This document shows, piece after piece, positions 15,339-23,822 of a DNA stretch of 41,676 nucleotides. Origin of the DNA: Oscillospiraceae bacterium. GTDB lineage: Bacteria > Bacillota > Clostridia > Oscillospirales > UBA929. The stretch lies in NCBI GenBank assembly GCA_009782385.1, contig WRJE01000012.1:1-41676 (forward strand), given 5' to 3'. Each line of letters starts with the position of its first letter. Position 1 is the first letter of the stretch. A program made the position numbers and the translations under genes. The notes beneath the pieces were generated by a model. The model did not search any database, was not told the origin of the DNA, and saw nothing but the letters and a program-made list of their open reading frames with translations.

Positions 15339-18110
15339 ATGAAAATAGTTCAATGCCGCACAAACCATCTTGAATCCCCCATGGGATTCAAAATAGGAAA
15401 GCCCGTTTTTTCCTACAAGGTGACCGAAGCCAAAGGGAAAAAGCAGACCTCGGCACGTATCAGATTATCCGCAGCGGTCGATATGACCGCCGTTGTGTAT
15501 GACACCGGATTGTCTGATTCCATTAACAGCTTGGCTCATACGGCGGATATTAAACTGTCCCCCCGCACCCGTTATTACTGGGACGTGACCGTTCAAAGTG
15601 ACGCGGGCGAGGAAGCGGTCAGTGAATTGAACCGGTTTGAAACAGGAAAGCAAGACGAGAAGTGGCAGGCGGAATGGATAACCTGCGAGAGTTCAGACAG
15701 TCGCCATCCGATTTTCAGCACGCCGTTAACTATATCAAAACCTGTCACTCAAGCCAGACTGTACATATGCGGGTTGGGGCTGTACGAAACCCATATCGGC
15801 GGCGTGCGTGTCGGGAACGAGCGGCTTACGCCCTACTGCAACGATTACAATGAATGGCTGCAATATCAAACCTATGATGTCACTTCGCTCGTCAAGGACG
15901 GTGCGTCTATTGAAGTCATGCTCGGAAACGGGTGGTATAAGGGGCGTTTCGGCTTTGTCTCAAAGCCGGATTCTGAGGGATATTACGGCAGCACATGGAA
16001 GCTGTTGGCGGAACTGCGGGTTCTTCACCCCGATGGCAGTGAAACCGTCATTGGAACAGACGACAGTTGGAAGGTTTCGCGGGGTAATATCGTGTTTTCC
16101 AACATATATGACGGAGAAGTTCGCAACGATACACTTGAGCCTGTTCAAACCGTTTCCGCTTCTTTATGCGAGGAAACACTGCCGCAGCCGACCGAACGTT
16201 TAAGTACTCCTGTAGTCGTATGCGAAGAATTAACTCCCATAGCGTTAATACATACTCCGATTGGCGAGACGGTGCTTGATTTGGGGCAGAACATAACAGG
16301 AAGTTTCCGCCTAAAGGTTTGCGAACCCAAAGGCTCGATTATCTATCTGCAATTCGGTGAGCATATGCAGGACGGCAATTTCTACCGCGATAATTTACGC
16401 AGCGCGAAAGCGGAATATACTTATACAAGTGACGGGCATGAGCATATACTTGAACCGAAATTTACTTTTTACGGTTATAGATATGTCAAGGTGACGGGAA
16501 TCACGACCTTGAACAAAGAAGACTTCACAGGTCTGGTTCTGCTCTCATGGCTGCCGCCCTCCGGTAAGATAAAAACCGGGCATGAGTTGGTTAATAAACT
16601 TATATCCAATGCCGAATGGGGCATGAAAGGAAACTTCCTCGATGTACCGACAGATTGTCCACAACGTGACGAACGTATGGGGTGGACGGGCGATACTCAG
16701 GTCTTCGGTGCAACGGCTTGTTACTTCCGCGACTGCTATGCTTTTTACCGTAAATTCCTGTACGATGTCACGCAGGAGCAGAAGCCGTTAAACGGGATGG
16801 TTCCCAATGTTGTTCCCTCTTTCGGCGAGGCGGGGTGCGCGGCGGTTTGGGGTGATTTAGCCTGTATCATGCCGTGGACGGTTTACCTGTTTTCGGGCGA
16901 TGTGACAATTCTTCGCGACCAGTACGACAGCATGAAGGCATGGGTGGACTACATCACCCGTATAGACACCGACAGCGGCTGGCAGGAAGCGTTCCATTTC
17001 GGCGACTGGCTGGCGTTGGATAACCCTCGCGGCGGCACTGAGCAAACCTTCGGAGGTACAAACGAGGGCTATATCGGCTATGTGTATTACGCCTACAGCG
17101 CACAGCTTGTCTCGCGTGCCGCCGATATTTTAGACAGAGCGGACGACAAGGCAAAATACGCGGAACTGTCTAATCAGATACGCGAGAAAATTCTAAAAGA
17201 ATACTTTTCACCAAACGGACGCTGCTGTATCAACACGCAGACCGCCCTGATTCTGGCATTGCGGCATGGTTTGCCGCCCGACACCGAGAAAACAAGAAAC
17301 GCGCTAAAGCAGAAGTTCAGGGACAGTGACGGCAAGCTCCAAACAGGCTTTGTGGGTACTCCCCTGTTATGTCCGGTGCTGTCTGAAAACGGCATGACCG
17401 AGAAAGCGTATGACCTGTTATTAAATGAAGATTATCCCGGCTGGCTGTTCTCCGTAAAACTCGGGGCGACTACAATCTGGGAGCGGTGGAACAGCGTGGA
17501 GGCGGACGGGCGTATGTCGTCAACCGGAATGAACAGCCTCAACCATTACGCTTACGGGTCTATTGTGGAGTGGCTGTTCAGATACGCGGCGGGGTTAAAA
17601 CCTGTCGAGGGCAATCCCGGCTTCCGTCATGTTCTGATACAGCCTGAACCTGATATTAGATTGGAATCGTTGGATATGACCTGCGACTCATCGGCGGGAA
17701 TATATCGTATCCGTTGGGAGTTTGATAAAGGTGAAAATATAAAGTTGGATATTGAAATACCGTTTAACTGCACTGCGGAGCTGAAGCTGCCATACGCGCC
17801 GGAACGCTTGCCGGAAGGGCATTCACTTCCCGCGCAAAGCGAAGACGGCAGTTACTTATTAACTTCGGGGGTATATTCGGTATCGTATACGGTTCAGCTA
17901 AACCGCAGATGTATGTCGGCGGATTGCACACTACAGGAGCTGCTTGACGACCAATATGCCAAAAATGTTCTGATACGCGCCATACCGGGGATACTCAGCG
18001 TTCCGCCCTCTATGTGCGATAAAACCTTGAGCGAGCTGCTCATAATGATTCGCGGCGAAAACGCGGCGAAAGAAATCGCGGCTGTTAACAAGGAACTGAA
18101 ACAGGTCTAA
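15339..18110 (+). CDS. Alpha-L-rhamnosidase, GH78 (second), with C-terminal tail domain
   Basis: A 923-residue cytoplasmic GH78 enzyme. The signature DVPTDCPQRDERMGWTGDTQ carries the general-acid Asp (about residue 444 from this start) and FHFGDWLALD follows, as in characterised rhamnosidases such as BsRhaB. Start 15339 (MKIVQCRTNHLESPMGF) aligns with the first GH78 protein's opening and follows AAGGAG at 9 nt; the track's start at 15288 has no RBS. After the usual C-terminal beta domain there is an extra tail of about 75 residues (CTLQELLDDQYAKNVLIRAIPGIL...KTLSELL), predicted helical. It has its own promoter and is monocistronic or weakly joined to the next gene. Confidence 0.92.
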   Translation: MKIVQCRTNHLESPMGFKIGKPVFSYKVTEAKGKKQTSARIRLSAAVDMTAVVYDTGLSDSINSLAHTADIKLSPRTRYYWDVTVQSDAGEEAVSELNRFETGKQDEKWQAEWITCESSDSRHPIFSTPLTISKPVTQARLYICGLGLYETHIGGVRVGNERLTPYCNDYNEWLQYQTYDVTSLVKDGASIEVMLGNGWYKGRFGFVSKPDSEGYYGSTWKLLAELRVLHPDGSETVIGTDDSWKVSRGNIVFSNIYDGEVRNDTLEPVQTVSASLCEETLPQPTERLSTPVVVCEELTPIALIHTPIGETVLDLGQNITGSFRLKVCEPKGSIIYLQFGEHMQDGNFYRDNLRSAKAEYTYTSDGHEHILEPKFTFYGYRYVKVTGITTLNKEDFTGLVLLSWLPPSGKIKTGHELVNKLISNAEWGMKGNFLDVPTDCPQRDERMGWTGDTQVFGATACYFRDCYAFYRKFLYDVTQEQKPLNGMVPNVVPSFGEAGCAAVWGDLACIMPWTVYLFSGDVTILRDQYDSMKAWVDYITRIDTDSGWQEAFHFGDWLALDNPRGGTEQTFGGTNEGYIGYVYYAYSAQLVSRAADILDRADDKAKYAELSNQIREKILKEYFSPNGRCCINTQTALILALRHGLPPDTEKTRNALKQKFRDSDGKLQTGFVGTPLLCPVLSENGMTEKAYDLLLNEDYPGWLFSVKLGATTIWERWNSVEADGRMSSTGMNSLNHYAYGSIVEWLFRYAAGLKPVEGNPGFRHVLIQPEPDIRLESLDMTCDSSAGIYRIRWEFDKGENIKLDIEIPFNCTAELKLPYAPERLPEGHSLPAQSEDGSYLLTSGVYSVSYTVQLNRRCMSADCTLQELLDDQYAKNVLIRAIPGILSVPPSMCDKTLSELLIMIRGENAAKEIAAVNKELKQV

Positions 18111-18137
18111 ATCACTCACAAATATGCCGCTGTTAAA

Positions 18138-18174
18138 ACAAATATAGTGATATACATAATGCGATGTGTTGTGT
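18138..18174 (+). promoter_or_regulatory. Operator/-35 region before binding lipoprotein 2
   Basis: An identical copy of ACAAATATAGTGATATAC (18138-18155), then 13 nt, then TTGTGT AAAAT (18169-). With the copy at 15211 the shared block extends over about 42 bp (TGCGAT and TTGTGTAAAAT are also kept). A clear -10 at the expected distance is not visible; TATAGT at 18189-18194 is the nearest and is closer than usual. This fits a promoter that depends on an activator. Confidence 0.6.
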
Positions 18175-18241
18175 AAAATGGTTGTATCTATAGTGGTACA
18201 GCCATATTTTTTTGGTAAATATAAACACGGAGGTAAGAAAA

Positions 18242-20116
18242 ATGAAAAAGATTCTGTCAATTTTACTTGCGTTCTTAATGCTGTTTGCTATCCTGTCCGC
18301 CTGCGGCAGTACCGATGATAAGGACACCGCCGTACTGAAAACCGAAGAGTTTACCTATTGGTTATCTGTCGGCGAGAGTTCACTGTATTACACACAATAT
18401 CAAGACAATCCTGTTATGCAGTATATTATGAACAACATGACCTTCAAAAACAAGGACGGTGAAGACACAAAAATCAGCCTTAAATTTGAAACTCCCGCCT
18501 CGGGGCGGGAAGTAGACACCTATAACCTGATGATTTCAACGGACAGCTTACTTGACATAATGTGCATGAATTTCGGTATGCCCGTTGAGGATATGTACGA
18601 AGCCGGACAGATACTGGATCTCACCTATTATGTTGAAAATCATATGCCTAACTTCAAGGCGTATGTAGACGCGCATCCCGAATTGTACCCGTATCTCACA
18701 AAGGTGGTTGACGGCGAGAGAAAGTTTTTGAATATTCCGGGAGCGTTGGATCAGGCTAACATATACGATCAATTCTGCGGGGTTTGCTACAGGAGAGACT
18801 GGATTGTCAAGTACGGAAGCCCGCCCGCCGAGCTCTGGTCGCTCGACGCGAACAACAACAAGGTGTTCGCGCCTAACCCCAACGCGGGTGTTCCGTTCTC
18901 TTTCCGCTACACGCTCGACAAAGACGGAAACAGCATAGACACAACGGAGCTGACCGATAACGTTGATTCCGAGAGCTGGGTGGACAACATTATATTCCCA
19001 AGCGGTAACGCCGACCCGATTTATATAAGCGACTGGGAATGGATGATGGAGATTTTCGCCCGCGCCATTGCCGACCAAGGCATCAATGACGGATATGTTA
19101 TGAGCCTGTATTACCCCGGCTATATTCAAACGGGAGATATTACGTGCGGCTTCGGCGGCAAAGGTCCGTACTTCCAAATTGACAGGGACACGGGAAGAGC
19201 CACGTTCGGCGCGGCGGAGGAAGGCTTTAAGTCTTACTTGCAGTGCATGAACCAATGGTATCAGAACGGTTGGATTGATAAGGAGTTCCAAGATAAGAAC
19301 GATATGTTTTTCCAAATCGACGAGACAAAAATCTATCAGGGCAAAATTGCCCTGTGGATGGGCGCGGCAGCCCATGTCGGGTCAAGAATCAGGTCGGATG
19401 TGCAGCCTCTGACAGACGGCGCGATGGTTTTCGGCGCGCCTCAGCCCATAAATGACATTTACGGGCATGATTCGACAAAATTTGTACAGCCGTATGATAT
19501 GTTCGGCGGCGGCGACTTGCTTGGCGGCGGCGTTTGCGTGACAAACAAGGCAAAAGATAAAGACATAACCGTACTGATGGGATTTTTAGATTTCTTCTTT
19601 TCAGAGGAAGGCTCGATGCTCAAGACAATGGGGTTCAGCAAAGAGCAGTTAGAGCAGTTCCCCTCCGAACTCTATGATAAACACGGTCTGTCAGAGGGAG
19701 CGTATAGCAAAACGGCGGACGGAAAATTTATGTTTGACCCGATTATGGAAATGGACGACGGCGGCATCCGCAGCGTTATGTCGGCTAACCGTATCCCCGG
19801 ATTAACGAGAAACTCGGTAATCCAATACAACTATACACCCACTTATATACATTCGCGCGAAAATTGGGTCAAATATCCCGCGACAGGCTTTCTCGGCGGT
19901 ATGTTCAGAGGGCAGATGATGCCGGACGAACAGCGTGTAATGGAACAGGTCGGCACGGTGCTTGAGAGGGAATATATGCACATTGAAGTACCTAAGTTTA
20001 TAACGGGAGACAAGAATTTCGAGGGCGACTATGACACATTCCTTAACAATCTGGAAAAGAGAAACTATCATCGGGTTGTAGAAGCGTTAAACGCGACAAT
20101 CGATAGATTGAAATAA
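18242..20116 (+). CDS. LplA-type ABC solute-binding lipoprotein 2
   Basis: A 624-residue extracellular receptor. The signal peptide ends LFAILSAC with lipidated Cys21. It is a paralogue of lipoprotein 1 (NPVMQYIM, ILDLTYYVENHMPNFKAYV, KVVDGERKFL, YRRDWIVKYG, DPIYISDWEWMM) with an insertion of about 40 residues after YRRDWIVKYGSPP. GGAGG lies upstream of the ATG at 18242; ten codons of the track ORF before it are discarded. No permease pair adjoins: its neighbours are GH78 upstream and GH3 11 nt downstream. It may work with the permeases at 28457/29455, which lack a binding protein of their own and share the same promoter motif upstream of their block. Confidence 0.9.
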   Translation: MKKILSILLAFLMLFAILSACGSTDDKDTAVLKTEEFTYWLSVGESSLYYTQYQDNPVMQYIMNNMTFKNKDGEDTKISLKFETPASGREVDTYNLMISTDSLLDIMCMNFGMPVEDMYEAGQILDLTYYVENHMPNFKAYVDAHPELYPYLTKVVDGERKFLNIPGALDQANIYDQFCGVCYRRDWIVKYGSPPAELWSLDANNNKVFAPNPNAGVPFSFRYTLDKDGNSIDTTELTDNVDSESWVDNIIFPSGNADPIYISDWEWMMEIFARAIADQGINDGYVMSLYYPGYIQTGDITCGFGGKGPYFQIDRDTGRATFGAAEEGFKSYLQCMNQWYQNGWIDKEFQDKNDMFFQIDETKIYQGKIALWMGAAAHVGSRIRSDVQPLTDGAMVFGAPQPINDIYGHDSTKFVQPYDMFGGGDLLGGGVCVTNKAKDKDITVLMGFLDFFFSEEGSMLKTMGFSKEQLEQFPSELYDKHGLSEGAYSKTADGKFMFDPIMEMDDGGIRSVMSANRIPGLTRNSVIQYNYTPTYIHSRENWVKYPATGFLGGMFRGQMMPDEQRVMEQVGTVLEREYMHIEVPKFITGDKNFEGDYDTFLNNLEKRNYHRVVEALNATIDRLK

Positions 20117-20127
20117 GTGAGGATAAC

Positions 20128-22521
20128 ATGAAACATATGAACGCTTCCCTCTCCCCCGAAAAACGGGCGGAGCTGCTGCTCGGTTTAATGAGCATAGAAG
20201 AAAAAATGGGACAGGTAACCTGCCTGTTCCCCCATATGCCGGACGAATATAAGTCGCCGGAAAGCTATGACCACGGCGTTGGGCAGGTCAGCTCACTGGA
20301 AGTACGCGCAATGGATACCTTGGAGGAATGCGCGTGTTTTCAAAGGGAAACCCAAGAGCGTATCATGGCGTTAAGTCCTAATAAAATCCCCGCCATATTC
20401 CATATGGAGGGGCTTTGCGGCGCGTTGATTCAAGAAGCGATCAGTTTTCCATCGGGTATCGGGCGCGGTTCGACATGGAATCCGAAGCTGGAGGAAGACA
20501 TCGGGCGCGTTGTGAGCCGTCAGGAATGCGCGGTCGGCATTACCCAAACGTTAGCACCCGTACTGGACATAGCACGCGACCCCCGTATGGGTCGTCAGGG
20601 TGAATCCTACGGAGAAGACCAAACACTGGCGGCGGCTATGGGCGCGGCGTATACCAAAGGTTTGCAGGGTGAAAGCACAGGGGGGCGCAGAACAGACGCG
20701 GCGGCAAAGCATTTCGCGGGTTCTCATCAAGCCGAGGGCGGAATCCACGGAACACACGCCGAAATCTCCGAGCGCGCGTTGAGGGAGGTATATTGCAAGC
20801 CTTTCCAAGCCGCTATAACGGAAGCGGGTCTCAAAGGCATAATGCCGTGCTATAACTCCATAGGCGGAGAACCGGTATCGGCATCGAAGAGGTTTCTGAC
20901 CGAACTGCTACGTGATGAAATGGGGTTTGAGGGCGTTACCGTATCGGATTATTGTGCCGTTGCCAATATCCACGAAGTACAGAAGGTTTGCGAGAGCCTC
21001 ACCGAAGCGGGACTGCGGGCGATGGAAGCGGGCATGGATACGGAACTGTTTTATAAAAAATGCTATAATGACGAACTCTGTGAATGGTTCAAGTCCGGCA
21101 AGGTCGATGTTAAAATACTGGATCAAGCCGTCCTGCGTATACTGACGGCAAAGTTTCGCATGGGACTGTTTGAAAACCCTTTCGCGCTTACGGGGCAAGA
21201 ACTGCGGGACGCTTTTCACCACGCGAAAGACGCGGAAATATCACTTCAAGCCGCACGTGAGTCACTTGTTTTGTTAAAGAATGACGGTACGCTTCCGATT
21301 TCTTCTAAAGTCAAGCGTGTCGCCGTTATCGGCTGCCACGCCGCCACCGCGCGTTTCTTCTTCGGCGGTTACACCCACTTTAGTATGGCTGAGGGGCGTT
21401 TAGCCGCCATATCAACTATGGCGGGACTGCAAAGCGAGAAAACCGATGAGAAAATCGAAACTTACCCCGGTTCTTCTGTTCAGGTGGATAATGAAGCGTT
21501 TGAGGAACTGATGAAGAAGCAGAAACCCGGAATAAAAAGCCTTATAGAACAGCTCAGGGACAGTCTCTGTGATACGGAAGTAGTATATGCCTATGGTTAT
21601 CCGTTTACCGGAGACGATATGTCGGGACATGACGAGGCTCTCAAAGCCGCGCGAAATGCCGATTTTGTGATTTTGACCCTTGGAGGCAAGCACGGTACCG
21701 GAAGTATAGCATCCATGAGCGAGGGTGTTGACGCTTCCTGCATAAACCTCCCGCCCTGTCAGGAGATTTTTATTGAAAAATTGGCGGCTCTTAATAAACC
21801 GGTTGCGGCGGTGCATTTTGATGGTCGCCCGATTTCAAGCAACGCGGCGGACAACCATATCGGCGCGATTCTCGAAGCGTGGAGTCCGTCTGAAATGGGA
21901 GCGCAAGCCATTGTTGACGTTTTAACGGGCAAATACAACCCGGGCGGTAAACTTCCGGTGTCTGTCGCCCGTCACGCGGGACAGATTCCCGTATATTACA
22001 ATCACCCCAACGGTTCAAGTTACCATCAGGGTGAGAGCATTGCATTTGCCGACTATGTTGACCTATCGCACAAGCCGCGTTATTTCTTCGGGCATGGGCT
22101 GTCTTATACGAACTTTGCGTACTCAAAACTCGCGTTGGATACCAACGAGATTAGCCCTAACGGTCAGATTTCAATTTGCGCGGATATTGAGAACATCGGC
22201 GATGTCTCGGGCGATGAGGTGGTTCAGCTCTACATAAAAGACCGCTTCGCTTCCATGACGCGCCCTGTGACGGAATTGGCGGGTTTTAAGCGGATACATT
22301 TACAACCGGGCGAAAAGAAGACGGTTTGCTTCAAGCTCAAAGCAAGCCAGCTCGCGTTCCTTGACCGCGAAATGCGGTGGAAAATCGAGGCAGGGGACTA
22401 TGATGTTTTAGTCGGCGTGTCCTCTGACGACATCAGATTGCGGGGCGGCTTCCGCGTGACGGAGGACAGGCACATCGAGGGGAAAAGCCGTGGATTTTAC
22501 GCTCAGGCGAAAGTTCTGTAA
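20128..22521 (+). CDS. GH3 beta-glycosidase (beta-glucosidase/xylosidase type)
   Basis: A 797-residue cytoplasmic retaining exo-beta-glycosidase. The N-terminal barrel contains DPRMGRQGESYGED, KHFAGSHQAEGG and the nucleophile Asp274 in GVTVSDYCAV. The alpha/beta sandwich and a C-terminal fibronectin-like domain (VQLYIKD...RPVTELAGFKRIHLQPGEKKTV) complete the long GH3 form. No signal peptide. It starts 11 nt after the binding lipoprotein, behind TGAGG, so both are coexpressed. The precise sugar (glucose, xylose or another) cannot be fixed from motifs alone. In context it would remove the inner glucose of plant glycosides after rhamnose or another cap is taken off. Confidence 0.9.
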   Translation: MKHMNASLSPEKRAELLLGLMSIEEKMGQVTCLFPHMPDEYKSPESYDHGVGQVSSLEVRAMDTLEECACFQRETQERIMALSPNKIPAIFHMEGLCGALIQEAISFPSGIGRGSTWNPKLEEDIGRVVSRQECAVGITQTLAPVLDIARDPRMGRQGESYGEDQTLAAAMGAAYTKGLQGESTGGRRTDAAAKHFAGSHQAEGGIHGTHAEISERALREVYCKPFQAAITEAGLKGIMPCYNSIGGEPVSASKRFLTELLRDEMGFEGVTVSDYCAVANIHEVQKVCESLTEAGLRAMEAGMDTELFYKKCYNDELCEWFKSGKVDVKILDQAVLRILTAKFRMGLFENPFALTGQELRDAFHHAKDAEISLQAARESLVLLKNDGTLPISSKVKRVAVIGCHAATARFFFGGYTHFSMAEGRLAAISTMAGLQSEKTDEKIETYPGSSVQVDNEAFEELMKKQKPGIKSLIEQLRDSLCDTEVVYAYGYPFTGDDMSGHDEALKAARNADFVILTLGGKHGTGSIASMSEGVDASCINLPPCQEIFIEKLAALNKPVAAVHFDGRPISSNAADNHIGAILEAWSPSEMGAQAIVDVLTGKYNPGGKLPVSVARHAGQIPVYYNHPNGSSYHQGESIAFADYVDLSHKPRYFFGHGLSYTNFAYSKLALDTNEISPNGQISICADIENIGDVSGDEVVQLYIKDRFASMTRPVTELAGFKRIHLQPGEKKTVCFKLKASQLAFLDREMRWKIEAGDYDVLVGVSSDDIRLRGGFRVTEDRHIEGKSRGFYAQAKVL

Positions 22522-22531
22522 AGACCGTAAC

Positions 22532-22557
22532 GGGACGCGCGGGAGCGCGTCCCCTAC
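22532..22557. terminator. Palindromic repeat unit serving convergent GH3 and araC2
   Basis: GGGACGCGC, a GGGA loop, GCGCGTCCC, then CTAC. It lies between the stops of two convergent genes and can terminate in either direction. It belongs to a family of CCCTAC-flanked palindromes also found at 36397, 39506, 39543 and 41531. Confidence 0.6.
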
Positions 22558-23711
22558 AAGTTGTTTCTGTATTCTGTCGGCGTATTCCCCGTTACTTTCT
22601 TGAAAATCTTTATCAAATAACTCTGCGATGAAAAACTGAGCTGTTCGGAGATTTGACTGATTGACAGGTTCGTTGTTTCGAGCAAACGTTTGCACTCGGT
22701 AACTTTAATCTCATTTATATACTCCGAAATTGTTTTTCCGGTTTCGCGCTTGAAGTGCGCGCACAGATATGTGACATTCATGCCGAGAACTTCAGCGATA
22801 ATGGTCGGCGTTGTCTTTTCATAAATACGCCCCAACGCGGTCTTGCTGATATTCATTACCACCGCCGTATTTGTCAATGTCAAGCGGGCACGCGCCGTCC
22901 TGCGTGCGAACTCCAAAAACATCTGCTTAAATAAAGCGAAAAGGTCGGTCTGACGGTTCAGCGACTCAACTTGATTTAGATATCTTGTCGTTGTTGAGGT
23001 CATAGTATCATAATCCAATCCGCCTTTAAGAGCCGCTCTTGACGCTACCCCCAACGAGAAAAGCACGATGTTCTTCATTGACCGGATTGCGTCTGCGGCA
23101 ACCGGGGGAACAAGGTCTGAATCGGTACTTTCGATTTTACTGAACATACTCTCCAGCAGTTCCGGTTTGCCGTACTCAACACATGATATAAGTTCCTTTT
23201 CAAGAACATCATTGAAATGCTCGATATAGTCGGGCAGCGGCTGCGGCTCTTTTACATCAACACTGCCTTTAATATACGGGACAAATGCCAAATCACGCCC
23301 CGATACACCGTTAAGGAGATAATCCAAGTAAAACAGCATCGCGCGAAACCGCCGCAAATCACAGAGCGGGGTGCTGTTTAACCATATAATTAACTCGTCA
23401 ACACGGTCGGCGGGCTGTTGCAAATCAGAGAGGATTTTCCGCGCTTGGTTGCGGGTACAATCCCTTGACATTACCGGACCGACCAAAACATAATCCTCCG
23501 ATTCTCCAACGCGCACCATTCCGTAATACTGATGCTCATGCACCACGGTATAACACAGGCTGTGAGGGGAGTTCACCGCGCACTTTATAATCAGCGAAGC
23601 GGGATTCGGCTCGAAGCCGCCGCTTGTATAAGTACACACCGAACTCTCGTAAAGCTGCAACGGAATTTTTGTCACCGCGTACAGCATTTGCAGCAATGTA
23701 CAGTCAATCAT
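22554..23711 (-). CDS. AraC-family transcriptional regulator 2
   Basis: A 385-residue regulator. The C-terminal double helix-turn-helix reads IIAEVLGMNVTYLCAHFKRETGKTISEYINE, then SISQISEQLSFSSQSYLIKIFKKVTGNTPTEYR. The N-terminal 280 residues are an unassigned ligand-sensing region. The ATG at 23711 follows GGAGGG at 6 nt; the track begins two codons earlier at a TTG. The gene diverges from the alpha/beta hydrolase block, and its upstream region carries the 18-bp motif shared by two further promoters, so it is the best candidate to read that motif. Regulator 1 cannot be excluded, since DNA specificity cannot be derived by eye. Confidence 0.9.
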   Translation of the reverse strand: MIDCTLLQMLYAVTKIPLQLYESSVCTYTSGGFEPNPASLIIKCAVNSPHSLCYTVVHEHQYYGMVRVGESEDYVLVGPVMSRDCTRNQARKILSDLQQPADRVDELIIWLNSTPLCDLRRFRAMLFYLDYLLNGVSGRDLAFVPYIKGSVDVKEPQPLPDYIEHFNDVLEKELISCVEYGKPELLESMFSKIESTDSDLVPPVAADAIRSMKNIVLFSLGVASRAALKGGLDYDTMTSTTTRYLNQVESLNRQTDLFALFKQMFLEFARRTARARLTLTNTAVVMNISKTALGRIYEKTTPTIIAEVLGMNVTYLCAHFKRETGKTISEYINEIKVTECKRLLETTNLSISQISEQLSFSSQSYLIKIFKKVTGNTPTEYRNNL

Positions 23712-23758
23712 ATACAACCCTCCCGATTTTTCATTCGCCTAAGTATAGTATAGCATAA

Positions 23759-23795
23759 ACAAATATAATGGTATACGAATTTTTTCAATTTCGTT
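23759..23795 (+). promoter_or_regulatory. Operator/-35 region between araC2 and the hydrolase block
   Basis: ACAAATATAATGGTATAC (23759-23776) differs from the copies at 15211 and 18138 at two of 18 positions. It is again followed by exactly 13 nt and a TTCGTT AAAAT block (23790-). The site lies in the 111-bp divergent region, 48 bp upstream of the araC2 start, so one bound dimer could activate rightward transcription and limit leftward. A matching -10 is not clear. Confidence 0.6.
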
Positions 23796-23822
23796 AAAAT
23801 TATTATATAACTATTCAGGAAG

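Noticed and set aside
18548-19375. 275-residue minus-strand ORF inside binding lipoprotein 2
   Set aside because: Antisense shadow of a clearly coding gene: no RBS, no domain, composition as expected from the complementary frame.
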